Shown one piece after another: positions 1 through 8,198 of a stretch of 64,000 bases of DNA. Each line of letters begins with the position of its first letter. Within the stretch, counting starts at the first letter, position 1. Made by a program: the position numbers and the translations under genes. The stretch comes from an uncultured Bacteroidales bacterium (GTDB taxonomy: Bacteria > Bacteroidota > Bacteroidia > Bacteroidales > Muribaculaceae), in assembly GCA_902800715.1 (NCBI GenBank), contig CADCFN010000004.1, positions 1 through 64,000 on the forward strand, read 5' to 3'. The notes beneath the pieces were generated by a model, which searched no databases, was not told where the DNA came from, and was given only the letters and a program-made list of their open reading frames with translations.

Positions 1-1028
1 CGTTCAATCTCTCGGTCAAGTTCCTCCTTTTTGGGCAGATAAGTAAGATATTTGCTTGCAAACAGTTGTTTACTGTCATGAAGAACAGAATATTGCGCAA
101 TATCTTTACTGGTTTCAGAACAAAGTAACAGACCGATTGTTGGATTATCACCGTCGGTACGTTTCAAGTCGTCAAACATACGCACATACATGTCCATCTG
201 CCCGACATCCTGGTGTGTGACTTTCTTGGTTTTCAAGTCAATGAGGACATAGCATTTCAACACTACATTATAGAACACCAGGTCAACAAAGAAGTCGCCT
301 GCGTCGGTGCTGATATGATATTGCTCTGCCATGAAAGCGAAGCCACGCCCCATTTCAAGCAAGAACGCTTTTAAATGTTTGATAATGGCTTGTTCAAGAT
401 CAGATTCAGTAAATGCCGCATTAGACGGTAACTGTAAAAACTCCGCAACAACCGGGTCTTTAAGGAAACTTTGCGGTTCGTCTTTGAGAGGTTCTGTCAA
501 TTGCAACATTTCTGCTACAACTTCCTCTTTCTTTGGAGATTGCAAGAGGCGATAGTAGTATTGTGACCCCACATTGCGAGCCAGTGTACGGACACTCCAC
601 GATTGTTGTGATGCTTCTTGGATATACCAGTATCTTGCATCATCGCTGGTCACTGAAAGCAGGGTGCGGTAGTGGGTCCACGTTAGATTTGGCACTCGCG
701 AGTGCCAAATCTCTAAATCTCTGAAACTCAGATAAAAAAGACGATAATCGCGCAAGTTTCTTGGGGAATAACCCTTAGGATAGATCAATGACAGTTCATG
801 TGATAGCAAATCTATCAGGTGTATACCATACTCGGCACGTTCCTTTCCACACTGTTCTTCTTCAACAATGCGTTTACCCACGTTCCAGTAAGTTTTTACT
901 AGAATGGAATTAGCACCGTCGTACGCTTCGCGCAGACCGTGCTCCACAATCTGCTTGATATCGTCAACGAACTGAACAGGCAATAATTGACGATTTTGTG
1001 GTCCAGTGATGCTCTTGTTATCTTCCAT
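1..1028 (-). CDS. DUF1016 / YhcG-type PD-(D/E)XK nuclease family protein (C-terminus cut by window edge)
   Basis: I translated this frame by hand and it is open for 342 codons from ATG at 1028 to the window edge. The N-terminal half has the DUF1016 pattern (YWNVGKRIVEEEQ, YSPRNLRDYRLFY, NLTWTHYRTLL). The C-terminal half has the nuclease-like core: FFVDLVFYNVVLKCYVLIDLK, in which VDLVFYN and the D-x-K of IDLK would be the metal-site residues. Proteins of this family are about 350 residues, so little is missing. The family is accessory, often beside restriction-modification or other defence genes, and its substrate is not firmly known. A TAnnTTTG box (1033-1040) ends 4 bases before the ATG. The gene looks AT-richer than its neighbours, which suggests acquisition. 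It contains a 28-base perfect palindrome. Confidence 0.85.
   Translation of the reverse strand, partial: MEDNKSITGPQNRQLLPVQFVDDIKQIVEHGLREAYDGANSILVKTYWNVGKRIVEEEQCGKERAEYGIHLIDLLSHELSLIYPKGYSPRNLRDYRLFYLSFRDLEIWHSRVPNLTWTHYRTLLSVTSDDARYWYIQEASQQSWSVRTLARNVGSQYYYRLLQSPKKEEVVAEMLQLTEPLKDEPQSFLKDPVVAEFLQLPSNAAFTESDLEQAIIKHLKAFLLEMGRGFAFMAEQYHISTDAGDFFVDLVFYNVVLKCYVLIDLKTKKVTHQDVGQMDMYVRMFDDLKRTDGDNPTIGLLLCSETSKDIAQYSVLHDSKQLFASKYLTYLPKKEELDREIE
685..712. repeat. 28-base perfect palindrome inside the nuclease gene
   Basis: The two 14-base halves meet at 698/699 (core GGCACTCGCGAGTGCC) and are exact reverse complements. It falls in codons for the conserved stretch just before LTWTHYR. Confidence 0.95.
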
Positions 1029-1032
1029 ATCG

Positions 1033-1040
1033 CAAAGATA
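1033..1040 (-). promoter_or_regulatory. -7 box of the DUF1016 gene
   Basis: TATCTTTG on the minus strand fits the Bacteroidetes TAnnTTTG element. Only 4 bases separate it from the ATG, so the transcript may be nearly leaderless. No clear -33 TTTG at 19-21 bases was found. Confidence 0.5.
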
Positions 1041-1147
1041 AATCTTTTTGTTCAATAAAAGTTTCATTTGAAATAGAAATCACATGGTTAATATAGCTGC
1101 TTTGGGCGAGAGTCTTGGTATGTTGATGTGGTTTATTGGTCAAAACG

Positions 1148-1194
1148 GCGGTTATAGTCGCGTGAAGCAGGTAAAATGCTGCGACTATAACCGC
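1148..1194 (-). terminator. stem-loop downstream of the outer-membrane receptor operon
   Basis: Arms of 14 bases (GCGGTTATAGTCGC at 1148-1161 and its complement at 1181-1194) around a 19-base loop, 54 bases past the stop at 1248. There is no strong T-run, so it may be a 3'-end stabilising hairpin rather than a classic terminator. Confidence 0.5.
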
Positions 1195-1247
1195 AAGAAA
1201 AGATTATAGTTTACTGTCGTGAAGAGAAGATGGCTATGTCAGTCTTG

Positions 1248-3932
1248 TCATTCTTTCTTCTTGACGTCGAGGTGGTAGGTGAACGAGATGCCGATGTAAT
1301 GGTGCAGTGTGTCTTGCCACTCGTTGGTCTGTTGATAGGCGGTCTGACTGCTCCAGCGCCAGTCATCCTGGTTGAGGATGTCATCGGCAAAGAGCCTGAT
1401 TTTGCCTTTGTTCTTCAGGATCTTCCAAGTGATGGAAGCGTCCCAAAGCAGGCGGTTGCGGTTCATGCCACTGGAGGCATAGCCCCGCCGCATGGCCTCG
1501 GTGAGTGATGTCTCAAACACAAAGTTGCGGTAGTTAGCCTCAAACTCCATGCCATAGTTGTTGTTCCATAGAGTGGTGTTCTGGATTGGCGACTGCGAGA
1601 ACCGCAATTGCTCAGCGTTGAGTTCGGCAAAGACCGAGGCCTTAATCCAGTTATGGTCGAACGACACGGTCAGTTTATCCTTGGGGTGGACGCTTGTCTG
1701 ACGATTAAGGATACGCTCCTCGTGAGTGGGCAGCATGGTCAAGTAACCGTAGTACCGCCCGCCCATGACTTTCAGGTCGTTCTGCAGGCGGAAGTAGTTG
1801 CCCAGACCGTGGTCGTAGTTGAGGTTCACTTCCCATGTGCGGCTACCGGGCACCGTCTCGGGGCGACTGGTATAGACGTTGGTCATGGGGTCATAACTGA
1901 GCGCCGTGATGTTGCTGTGGTCTGATGTGCTGTACTTGGCGTTGAAGCCGATGGACAGTTGCCTGCTGGGTACCACGGCCTTGTAGGCCACCTGAAATTC
2001 GTTGGTGTGGCTGTCCTTCAGATAAGGATTACCCTCGGTAATAAACAGCGGGTCGCTCAAGTCACGGTAGCCGATAGTCTGGAGCAGTTCGGGACGCATG
2101 GCTTTGTAACTGTAATTCAACTCCAGGTTCATGCCGCTGTTCATTTTCCATGAGAATTTGAACGAGGGCTCAACCTTGAAACTGTTCCTGACGGCTGTCG
2201 TGTCAAGCAAGGCACGGGTGTAGTCCTGGTGCTCGCGGTTCCAACTCAAAGCCGCACTGGGCAGCAGCTGTACCTGGCCGATGTTGAATGTCGAGCCGGC
2301 AGTGATGGTGTGGCCTGTATTGTGGTAGCGGTTGTTGAACGAGTTGGCGGCATCGGCCATGCCGTTGGTCGTGAATTCACGGTCTATCCGATTATTGTTA
2401 TAGTCCAATCGGTAGTCCATAGTGAGCATCCATTGCTTGGTGAGCCAGTGTTGGTAGGTCATGCTGCCGTTCAACCCGAACTTGGATGAAGGCTCGATGG
2501 TATACTGGTTGAGCACCGATGAAAAGTCACTCTGATAATCAGTGATGGCGCGGTCGGTCCACTGCTTGCTCTTGCTGTCACTATAGTTCAGCCTTCCGGC
2601 AACTTTGAGAGAGCCGTTTTTGAAAAAATGCGTCCAGTCTCCAGTAGCGATAAGTTTGGTTTCGTGTCCGCGGCTCAGTGTATTCACATGTTGATTGATG
2701 GTAGGAACGTAGCCGTTGCCCGAATCGACCGACTGCTCTGTCTCGCGTCGGTTGATGGAACGGTTATTGTTGTATTCGACCTGCGCCCACAGGAAAAACG
2801 TGTTGGTCGAGTCGGGTCGCCATCTCATCATGCCCAGGATCGTCGGCATCAACTCATGGCTGCGGTCAAAGCCCGTCGTCTTGTTATAACTTTGCGCTTC
2901 ACCAGGGAAATAGTTCTCGGTCTCGATGCCCGAATTTCTCCATCGGTCGTCATGCGCCAGTCCGCCACTGATGCTGTAGTAACTTTTCAGCGTCTTATTA
3001 CCCTGCTCACAGCTCCAGTTGTGCTGATATCCGCCCGAGATGCCTTGCTCTTGGCCATAGCCGTAACCCGAACTTAATATAGATTGGTTTTGGTAGCGTC
3101 TATGCCGTTTGGCCACATTATTGGCGTCACCAAACACCATGACCGGGTCATTCTTGGAGAGACGGTTCATCTGGACCTCGGCCTCATAGTGGTCACTGGT
3201 CCTGTAGCCTGCAGTGGCATCGCCATACCAGCGGTCTAGAAATCCAGGCTTGATGGTCAAGTCCAACACCATGTCCTCGCTGCCGTCATCATTGCCGGTG
3301 TGCTCCTTGAGTTCCGACGCTTTGTTGTAGGCCTTGATGTTTTGCACCGCCTCGGCGGGCAGTTGGCTCACCAGGTCATTGCCGCCAAAGAGGCTCTCGC
3401 CGCCCATTGTCAGGCGTATGGGCTTGCCGTTCCACCACAGTTTGCCATTGGCATCCGTTTCCACTCCAGGTAGTTGCTTGATGAGTTCATCAAGACGGGC
3501 ACCTTCTTGCAGCCTAAAGGCCGACGGGTTGAACACGATGGTGTCGCCGTGCATGGTGAATCGTTTTGCATGCCCCGTGACCTCGACCATCTGCAGCATC
3601 TGTGAGGACATCTTCAACTCGATGGCGCCGATGTTGAGCGTATCCTTGCGGCTGTCGGATAGCGCCATGACGTTTTTCTTCTTGTTGTAATAGCCCAGCA
3701 TGGACACCGTCAACTCTACACGACCGTCGGTATAGAACGAGAATCGGCCAAGCGAGTCGGCAATCACGGTGCTGCCCGAATAGCTGGTTTCATTGATTTG
3801 CTTCATGTACTGAACCGTTGCGCCAGGCAAGGTCTCCCGTGTGTCGGTGTCGATGACGCGTCCGCTGATGATATCTGCTTGAGCGAATAAAGTACTGAAA
3901 ATCAGTAAAATAATTACAATAAAGTGTTTCAT
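1248..3932 (-). CDS. TonB-receptor-like outer-membrane beta-barrel protein (carboxypeptidase-like domain plus barrel)
   Basis: Predicted 894 residues from ATG at 3932, chosen because MKHFIVIILLIFSTLFAQA is a good signal peptide; the frame is also open to an ATG at 3980. Residues about 21-105 form a carboxypeptidase-regulatory-like repeat (ISGRVIDTDTRETLPGATV). A plug-like region follows (LDELIKQLPGVE, then QLPAEAVQNIKAYNKASE), then a long barrel rich in aromatic strands, ending in YIGISFTYHLD. It belongs to the outer-membrane barrel family that resembles TonB receptors; no SusD partner is nearby. It is the last gene of a four-gene unit headed by an ECF sigma factor, so its expression is probably controlled by that sigma/anti-sigma pair. 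The ligand cannot be told from the sequence. Confidence 0.85.
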   Translation of the reverse strand: MKHFIVIILLIFSTLFAQADIISGRVIDTDTRETLPGATVQYMKQINETSYSGSTVIADSLGRFSFYTDGRVELTVSMLGYYNKKKNVMALSDSRKDTLNIGAIELKMSSQMLQMVEVTGHAKRFTMHGDTIVFNPSAFRLQEGARLDELIKQLPGVETDANGKLWWNGKPIRLTMGGESLFGGNDLVSQLPAEAVQNIKAYNKASELKEHTGNDDGSEDMVLDLTIKPGFLDRWYGDATAGYRTSDHYEAEVQMNRLSKNDPVMVFGDANNVAKRHRRYQNQSILSSGYGYGQEQGISGGYQHNWSCEQGNKTLKSYYSISGGLAHDDRWRNSGIETENYFPGEAQSYNKTTGFDRSHELMPTILGMMRWRPDSTNTFFLWAQVEYNNNRSINRRETEQSVDSGNGYVPTINQHVNTLSRGHETKLIATGDWTHFFKNGSLKVAGRLNYSDSKSKQWTDRAITDYQSDFSSVLNQYTIEPSSKFGLNGSMTYQHWLTKQWMLTMDYRLDYNNNRIDREFTTNGMADAANSFNNRYHNTGHTITAGSTFNIGQVQLLPSAALSWNREHQDYTRALLDTTAVRNSFKVEPSFKFSWKMNSGMNLELNYSYKAMRPELLQTIGYRDLSDPLFITEGNPYLKDSHTNEFQVAYKAVVPSRQLSIGFNAKYSTSDHSNITALSYDPMTNVYTSRPETVPGSRTWEVNLNYDHGLGNYFRLQNDLKVMGGRYYGYLTMLPTHEERILNRQTSVHPKDKLTVSFDHNWIKASVFAELNAEQLRFSQSPIQNTTLWNNNYGMEFEANYRNFVFETSLTEAMRRGYASSGMNRNRLLWDASITWKILKNKGKIRLFADDILNQDDWRWSSQTAYQQTNEWQDTLHHYIGISFTYHLDVKKKE

Positions 3933-4008
3933 AATAGGATGTAGTGGTGGCTGTTTCATGTCATTTTTCACATGAAACAATGGGTTATGTTGATATGATT
4001 AATGGCGG

Positions 4009-5004
4009 TTAGTTTTTGACTTTGTTCTCGAGCAGATCGACCATGCTCTCGAGGAAGAGGAGTTCGTTTTCCTTGAGTTTTTTCTTTTCCTTGAGTTGAC
4101 GATAAACCGATTCAAGCTGTTTTGCCGCGATTTTCAGGTCCATCTGGTCAAGACCCTCGGTGTCCTTGCACAATTCATAGAGTTTGGACAGGTAGAGGTA
4201 GCGGTCACCGTTTTCTTGAACCTTGTTGATGTAGAAGAGCAGTTTCTTCATCCAGTCCTTCGCATTGTCATGACTTGAGGAGGATGAAAAAGAAAAGGAA
4301 TGACTTTGACCATCTGATAAGTCAGAAAGCGCTCCTTGGGCTTTTTCCATTGCGGATTTATATTTCTCCATGCCTTGCTGGTACTTTTCCATGCCGGCTT
4401 GGAATTGTTCCATGTACTTGTCGTAATCGTCAGAGCTAATCACCACAGAGCTGATCCTATGACCTTGGGTTGCTTTGGCTTTGATGGGGGCATAGGTAGT
4501 GATGAGGCGGCCCGTGATGCTATCGCAGCCTTCGAGATTGCTCCACTCCAGGGTGTAGGTCGTGCGGTGCTGCTTGTCATCAGGAGCGACAAAGCCCACG
4601 GTGTAGCAGTGGTCACAGGCCAGACCCACAACGATGGTCTCGTCGGGGTTGTAATAGATACGGTAGCCCCGGGTGTTCCAGTCGCCGTTATCGTTAATCC
4701 ACAGGGTGTAAACATCCGCATTGTCATTGCCATTGACTTGCTCATAGACACGTTTGGCATTGTTGATCAGTTCCATGCCATTGTGGTCAATGGTGAACTT
4801 GTACACATCAAGCTGACCATCTTTGGTTCCTGTCTCGGGGTCAGAATAGATGGTGAGCAAATGCTCTCGTGAAGATAAGGAAACGGCGCTGATAATGTCG
4901 TCGAAAGCTTCTTTCAGGCGGTCCTCATAGACGTTGGCGCTGGCTCTAGTTGGCACAAGCAGGGCGATAAGCGTCGCGATGATGATATAGTTGGTTGTTT
5001 TCAT
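4009..5004 (-). CDS. secreted protein of unknown function with seven-residue repeats
   Basis: 331 residues with a signal peptide (MKTTNYIIIATLIALLVPTRASA). The N-terminal half looks globular and mixed alpha/beta. Around residues 200-230 there are four consecutive seven-residue units beginning with Met-Glu (MEQFQAG, MEKYQQG, MEKYKSA, MEKAQGA), then a Ser-rich patch (SFSFSSSSS) and a charged helical C-terminus. I do not recognise a named family. Its start overlaps the stop of the preceding anti-sigma-like gene by 4 bases (ATGA), so the two are translationally coupled. Being exported and sitting between the anti-sigma protein and the barrel, it may be a periplasmic sensor or partner of either; that is inference. 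Confidence 0.8.
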   Translation of the reverse strand: MKTTNYIIIATLIALLVPTRASANVYEDRLKEAFDDIISAVSLSSREHLLTIYSDPETGTKDGQLDVYKFTIDHNGMELINNAKRVYEQVNGNDNADVYTLWINDNGDWNTRGYRIYYNPDETIVVGLACDHCYTVGFVAPDDKQHRTTYTLEWSNLEGCDSITGRLITTYAPIKAKATQGHRISSVVISSDDYDKYMEQFQAGMEKYQQGMEKYKSAMEKAQGALSDLSDGQSHSFSFSSSSSHDNAKDWMKKLLFYINKVQENGDRYLYLSKLYELCKDTEGLDQMDLKIAAKQLESVYRQLKEKKKLKENELLFLESMVDLLENKVKN

Positions 5005-5678
5005 AATGCGGGAATATTGGTTGTCGGTTGATTGTTCAATTCGTTTTCTAACTCTTGCTCAATGTCGATGAGCACGATGCTGCCGTCCTCGTCCTGGATA
5101 GCCCTGAATCCATTGGCTTCCAGGTCGATGATGAAGGCGCGGCGCTTGAGGTCGGCCAGTTCGCGTTGCAGGCGTGCGTTCTCCTGGGCCAAGCGCTCGT
5201 TGCGCGTCTGCAGGCGGCGGATTTTGCGGGAAACTGGATTAACTGGATTGTTTGGACGGACTGGATTAGCTGATGCCAGTTGCTGAGGCTGTTGCTCTGT
5301 TTCCACTGCCACTGGTGTTGCGATGGAGTCCGCTTTTTGGGCAATGATTGGTGGCGTCTCGGGCTCGGTCGTGGTTGCGGGGTGGTGCAGCATGACGGTT
5401 GCTACGATAGCGGCCGTGATGCAGGCTGCAGCTGCGATACCCCACCAGCGGCGGCCCATGAGCCGTATCAATGACGGGCGAGGTTGCTCCACGGGCACGA
5501 GGTCGCCTTCCATGTCACGGTCAAAATAGTCGAACATGAGGCGGTAATCCTCCCACTCGGCGGGCACGTCGCCGCTGCGGAAGAATTCGGCCAGCATGGC
5601 CTCTTCCTCTACGGTGGTCTGCCCGTCCATGAATTTGTCGAGCAGTGCCTTGATTTGATGTTGTGAATACCGTTTCAT
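5001..5678 (-). CDS. anti-sigma-factor-like membrane protein
   Basis: 225 residues. The N-terminus (about 1-80) is a soluble helical segment with the acidic DGQTTVEEEAMLAEFF pattern seen in sigma-binding N-termini of Bacteroidetes anti-sigma proteins. One membrane segment lies at about 77-97 (WWGIAAAACITAAIVATVML). It is followed by a Pro/Thr/Gln linker and a coiled coil (about 150-185, RRLQTRNERLAQENARLQRE). It lacks the FecR domain of iron-type systems. It overlaps the sigma gene upstream and the secreted protein gene downstream by 4 bases each. Role as anti-sigma factor is inferred from position and topology. Confidence 0.7.
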   Translation of the reverse strand: MKRYSQHQIKALLDKFMDGQTTVEEEAMLAEFFRSGDVPAEWEDYRLMFDYFDRDMEGDLVPVEQPRPSLIRLMGRRWWGIAAAACITAAIVATVMLHHPATTTEPETPPIIAQKADSIATPVAVETEQQPQQLASANPVRPNNPVNPVSRKIRRLQTRNERLAQENARLQRELADLKRRAFIIDLEANGFRAIQDEDGSIVLIDIEQELENELNNQPTTNIPAL

Positions 5679-6184
5679 TGTCCTTGATTTCTATATTGAC
5701 GTATTTCTTCTAACAGTTGCCGTCGTGCCCTTGCCAGCAGCGTGTTTACGCTTGTTTCCTTGATGCCCAATATTTTGGCAATCTGGATACTGGTGCGGTG
5801 TTCCACTTGTCGCATGTGCAGCACCGCGTGTTGGGTGGGCGGCAGGTTGCGGATGCGCTCTTGCAGCCATTGCTCGTCCTCGCGTTGCACGATAATTTCG
5901 AGCGGTGAGGGGCTGGTCTGGGTGGAGAGCGGCGTGACCTGCCGCTCGTCGAGCGGGAGCGGCGGCTTGTGGCGTTGCTGGTTCAGCGCCAGGTGGCGTG
6001 CAATCACCGTGGCATAGCCCTCGGGATTGTAGAGGCGGGGATCGTCGCGCATTTGCCATAGGCGCACCATCGTCTCTTGGGCGATGTCTTGGGCTGTGTC
6101 GGCGTCGGCGCCCGCTGCAGCGGCCGCCTGCAGCGCCAATTGCCTAAGTCGTGTTCCCTGTTGTTCAAATGCGTCTATCGTCAT
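5675..6184 (-). CDS. RNA polymerase ECF-type sigma factor
   Basis: 169 residues. Region 2 is recognisable (DTAQDIAQETMVRLWQMR, then NPEGYATVIARHLALNQ), and region 4 is a helix-turn-helix (RTSIQIAKILGIKETSVNTLLARARRQLLEEI). The spacer between them is short and there is no region 3, as expected for extracytoplasmic-function factors. It heads the operon 6184-1248 and overlaps the next gene by 4 bases. A TACTTTTG box on the minus strand at 6247-6254 may be its housekeeping promoter; an autoregulated promoter could not be picked out. Confidence 0.92.
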   Translation of the reverse strand: MTIDAFEQQGTRLRQLALQAAAAAGADADTAQDIAQETMVRLWQMRDDPRLYNPEGYATVIARHLALNQQRHKPPLPLDERQVTPLSTQTSPSPLEIIVQREDEQWLQERIRNLPPTQHAVLHMRQVEHRTSIQIAKILGIKETSVNTLLARARRQLLEEIRQYRNQGQ

Positions 6185-6246
6185 CAGATTCTTGTTGTCT
6201 GTTCTGGTGTTACATCATAATAACACACAAGGGCTCCATTTTTAAA

Positions 6247-6254
6247 CAAAAGTA
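6247..6254 (-). promoter_or_regulatory. possible -7 box for the ECF sigma operon
   Basis: TACTTTTG on the minus strand matches TAnnTTTG and would give a leader of about 55-60 bases to the ATG at 6184. The -33 element is not clear. Confidence 0.4.
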
Positions 6255-6332
6255 AAGTTTTTTTTCAAAAATCATCAAGATAACTTTTGGCATCACGAAA
6301 AAAACACAAAAAGATTAAGTTGTGTGAAACAT

Positions 6333-6396
6333 GAAACCGAAAATTTTTGCTAAATTTAGCGGTTGAAACCGAAAAATTTAGTTGAATTTGGCGGTT
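6333..6396. repeat. two tandem 32-base units with internal dyad symmetry
   Basis: Units at 6333-6364 and 6365-6396 each run from GAAACCGAAAA to CGGTT, so AAACCG and CGGTTT words face each other within each unit. They lie between the stop of the CPBP protease gene and the ECF sigma operon. They could serve as an operator or as a 3'-end hairpin. Confidence 0.7.
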
Positions 6397-6436
6397 TGAA
6401 GGGCAAGAAGGCTGATTTGCGTCAATTGCATTAGTG

Positions 6437-7261
6437 CTATGGGGTGGTGCGGCGGTAGCAGTTAGCGAGGAAAACAATGGTAAAGAAAGTGCCCAGGATG
6501 ACCGAGATAATGGAAGCCTCGGGACCGAATGCCCCGCCAGTGATGATGTCGGGACCGTTCACGATGGTAGTGAGCATGTTTTCACCAGCTTCGCTGCCCG
6601 AGACGGCAAGGCCGAAGATGTTGCCCTGGGTATAGTTCCATGCCCAATGGATGCCGATGGGAACCCACAGCGAGCCTGACCACTTATAGGCGGCACCGAG
6701 CAGCAGGCCTGCCTCGACGGCAATAGCAAGCGACGACCACCAAGTGGCGTTATCATTGGAGATGTGCATCCATCCGAACAAAATTGCCGATATCAGCAGT
6801 GCCACCCAAGTGTTCCACCGCTCGTCAATCCAACGGAAAATGACACCACGAAAAATCATCTCCTCGCCCACGGCGACAGCAAGGAACATCATGAACACGC
6901 TGAACTGCTTCTCAACAGAAAAACCTCTCCACGTCACAGTGGCATAGCCCATTGCAACGATTGTGCTCACCACCAGCACCATGAAAATGAAGCCCACAAG
7001 TATTCCCAACAGGGTGTGGGGCACTAGCCTGCCCAAAGATAAATCGGCGGGCCAATGCCGTTCCATCCATCTCACAAACAGGGCATACAGGCCGAGAATG
7101 ATGGTTGCTGCGACAACGGTCAAACCGGGGTACGCATAATAGTCCGCACCTTGATATCCTGAAATCAACAGTCCGTAGCCGATGATAGACAGAAAAACAG
7201 CTACGATAAACAGGAGAATCCATATCCACAAAGGTCGTTTTTTTGAGCGTGCGGTTGCCAT
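6437..7261 (-). CDS. CPBP family intramembrane metalloprotease (CAAX/Abi type)
   Basis: 274 residues from ATG at 7261, chosen because the -7 box at 7298-7305 lies only 37 bases upstream and because MATARSKKRPLWIWILLF makes a normal positive-inside start; the frame itself is open further. About six to eight membrane segments. The family motifs are present in order: GEEMIFRGVIFRWI (EExxxR), FGWMHISN (conserved His), and GIHWAWNYTQG (HxxxN). The family includes CAAX-like proteases and bacteriocin self-immunity proteins; nothing here shows which substrate it has. It is transcribed divergently from the esterase gene. Confidence 0.88.
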   Translation of the reverse strand: MATARSKKRPLWIWILLFIVAVFLSIIGYGLLISGYQGADYYAYPGLTVVAATIILGLYALFVRWMERHWPADLSLGRLVPHTLLGILVGFIFMVLVVSTIVAMGYATVTWRGFSVEKQFSVFMMFLAVAVGEEMIFRGVIFRWIDERWNTWVALLISAILFGWMHISNDNATWWSSLAIAVEAGLLLGAAYKWSGSLWVPIGIHWAWNYTQGNIFGLAVSGSEAGENMLTTIVNGPDIITGGAFGPEASIISVILGTFFTIVFLANCYRRTTP

Positions 7262-7297
7262 AATTGTCAAACAACAAATAATGATTGATAACTGACG

Positions 7298-7325
7298 CAA
7301 AGATAGTGAATTATTCGTAATTTTG
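7298..7325. promoter_or_regulatory. divergent promoter pair: CPBP protease (-) and esterase (+)
   Basis: On the minus strand TATCTTTG (7298-7305) would give the CPBP gene a leader of about 30 bases. On the plus strand TAATTTTG (7318-7325) ends 4 bases before the esterase ATG at 7330. The two -7 boxes are 12 bases apart, so polymerases would compete for the site. Confidence 0.6.
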
Positions 7326-7329
7326 CCGT

Positions 7330-8013
7330 ATGGAAATACAGGAGTTGCAATTCGGGCATCGGTTGGTGCGTCTTTACAAGTTGGTGCAGGGCAATGCACC
7401 GCTGGTCTATTCGATTGATTATCATGAGAATGGAGAGTTGCTGCTGGAGGCTTGCAAGCAGGTGGACTGCAGTGGTTTTAACTTGGTGACCATCAGTGGC
7501 CTGCATTGGAATCAGGAATTATCGCCATGGCCCATCGAGACGGTAGTTTCCAAGAATGACAACTTTGCGGGCATGGCCGACCAATGGTTGCCACTGCTCA
7601 CTGGCGAAGTGTTGCCCCAGGTCGAGCAATTGCTTGATGCGCCGCCCGCATGGCGCTGCCTGGCAGGCTATTCACTGGCGGGCCTGTTCGCCGTGTGGAC
7701 AGCATATCAGTGCGACCTGTTTACCCGCATCCTGTCGGCATCGGGGTCGATGTGGTACCCGGGTTGGCTGGAGTATGCCACCGTGCATGAACCCGCAGTG
7801 GCGTTGCAGGGCGTCTATCTCTCGGTGGGCGACAAGGAAAGCACCTCGCGCAACGCTGTGCTGCAGACCGTTGGAGAACGCACCCAAGCACTAGCTGCAC
7901 TGATGGCAGAACGTGGCATCCCATCGAAGTTTGAACTCAACCCCGGCAACCACTTCAAGAATCCTCCCCTGCGCGTTGTCAAGGGCATCAAGTGGCTGCT
8001 CGACAATCATTGA
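7330..8013 (+). CDS. alpha/beta-hydrolase, putative esterase (esterase-D / BesA-like)
   Basis: 227 residues, no signal peptide, so cytoplasmic. The nucleophile elbow is GYSLAG (Ser about residue 117), followed by the typical ASGSMWYPGW stretch. The catalytic His is probably in NPGNHFKNPP near the C-terminus. This family cleaves small esters, including siderophore esters in some members; no siderophore genes are nearby, so the substrate is open. The ATG at 7330 lies just 4 bases after the -7 box and no later Met is well placed. Confidence 0.8.
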   Translation: MEIQELQFGHRLVRLYKLVQGNAPLVYSIDYHENGELLLEACKQVDCSGFNLVTISGLHWNQELSPWPIETVVSKNDNFAGMADQWLPLLTGEVLPQVEQLLDAPPAWRCLAGYSLAGLFAVWTAYQCDLFTRILSASGSMWYPGWLEYATVHEPAVALQGVYLSVGDKESTSRNAVLQTVGERTQALAALMAERGIPSKFELNPGNHFKNPPLRVVKGIKWLLDNH

Positions 8014-8151
8014 TAACCTCGTCTAAAACGCGACAAAGGCAAAATACAGTCATTTTATTATCGTTTAACTGCTCATCCCTCAGGACAATAAAAATGATGC
8101 GGTTGAACTAAAAACTGAGGACTATGTCCTAAAGTCTAAAGACTTTTTTGT

Positions 8152-8159
8152 ACCTTTGC
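8152..8159 (+). promoter_or_regulatory. -7 box of metG
   Basis: TACCTTTG ends 39 bases before the metG ATG. A long AT-rich leader with ACGATAAA repeats follows. Confidence 0.55.
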
Positions 8160-8198
8160 ACCCCAAATAGAAAACAAACGATAAAATAACGATAAATC

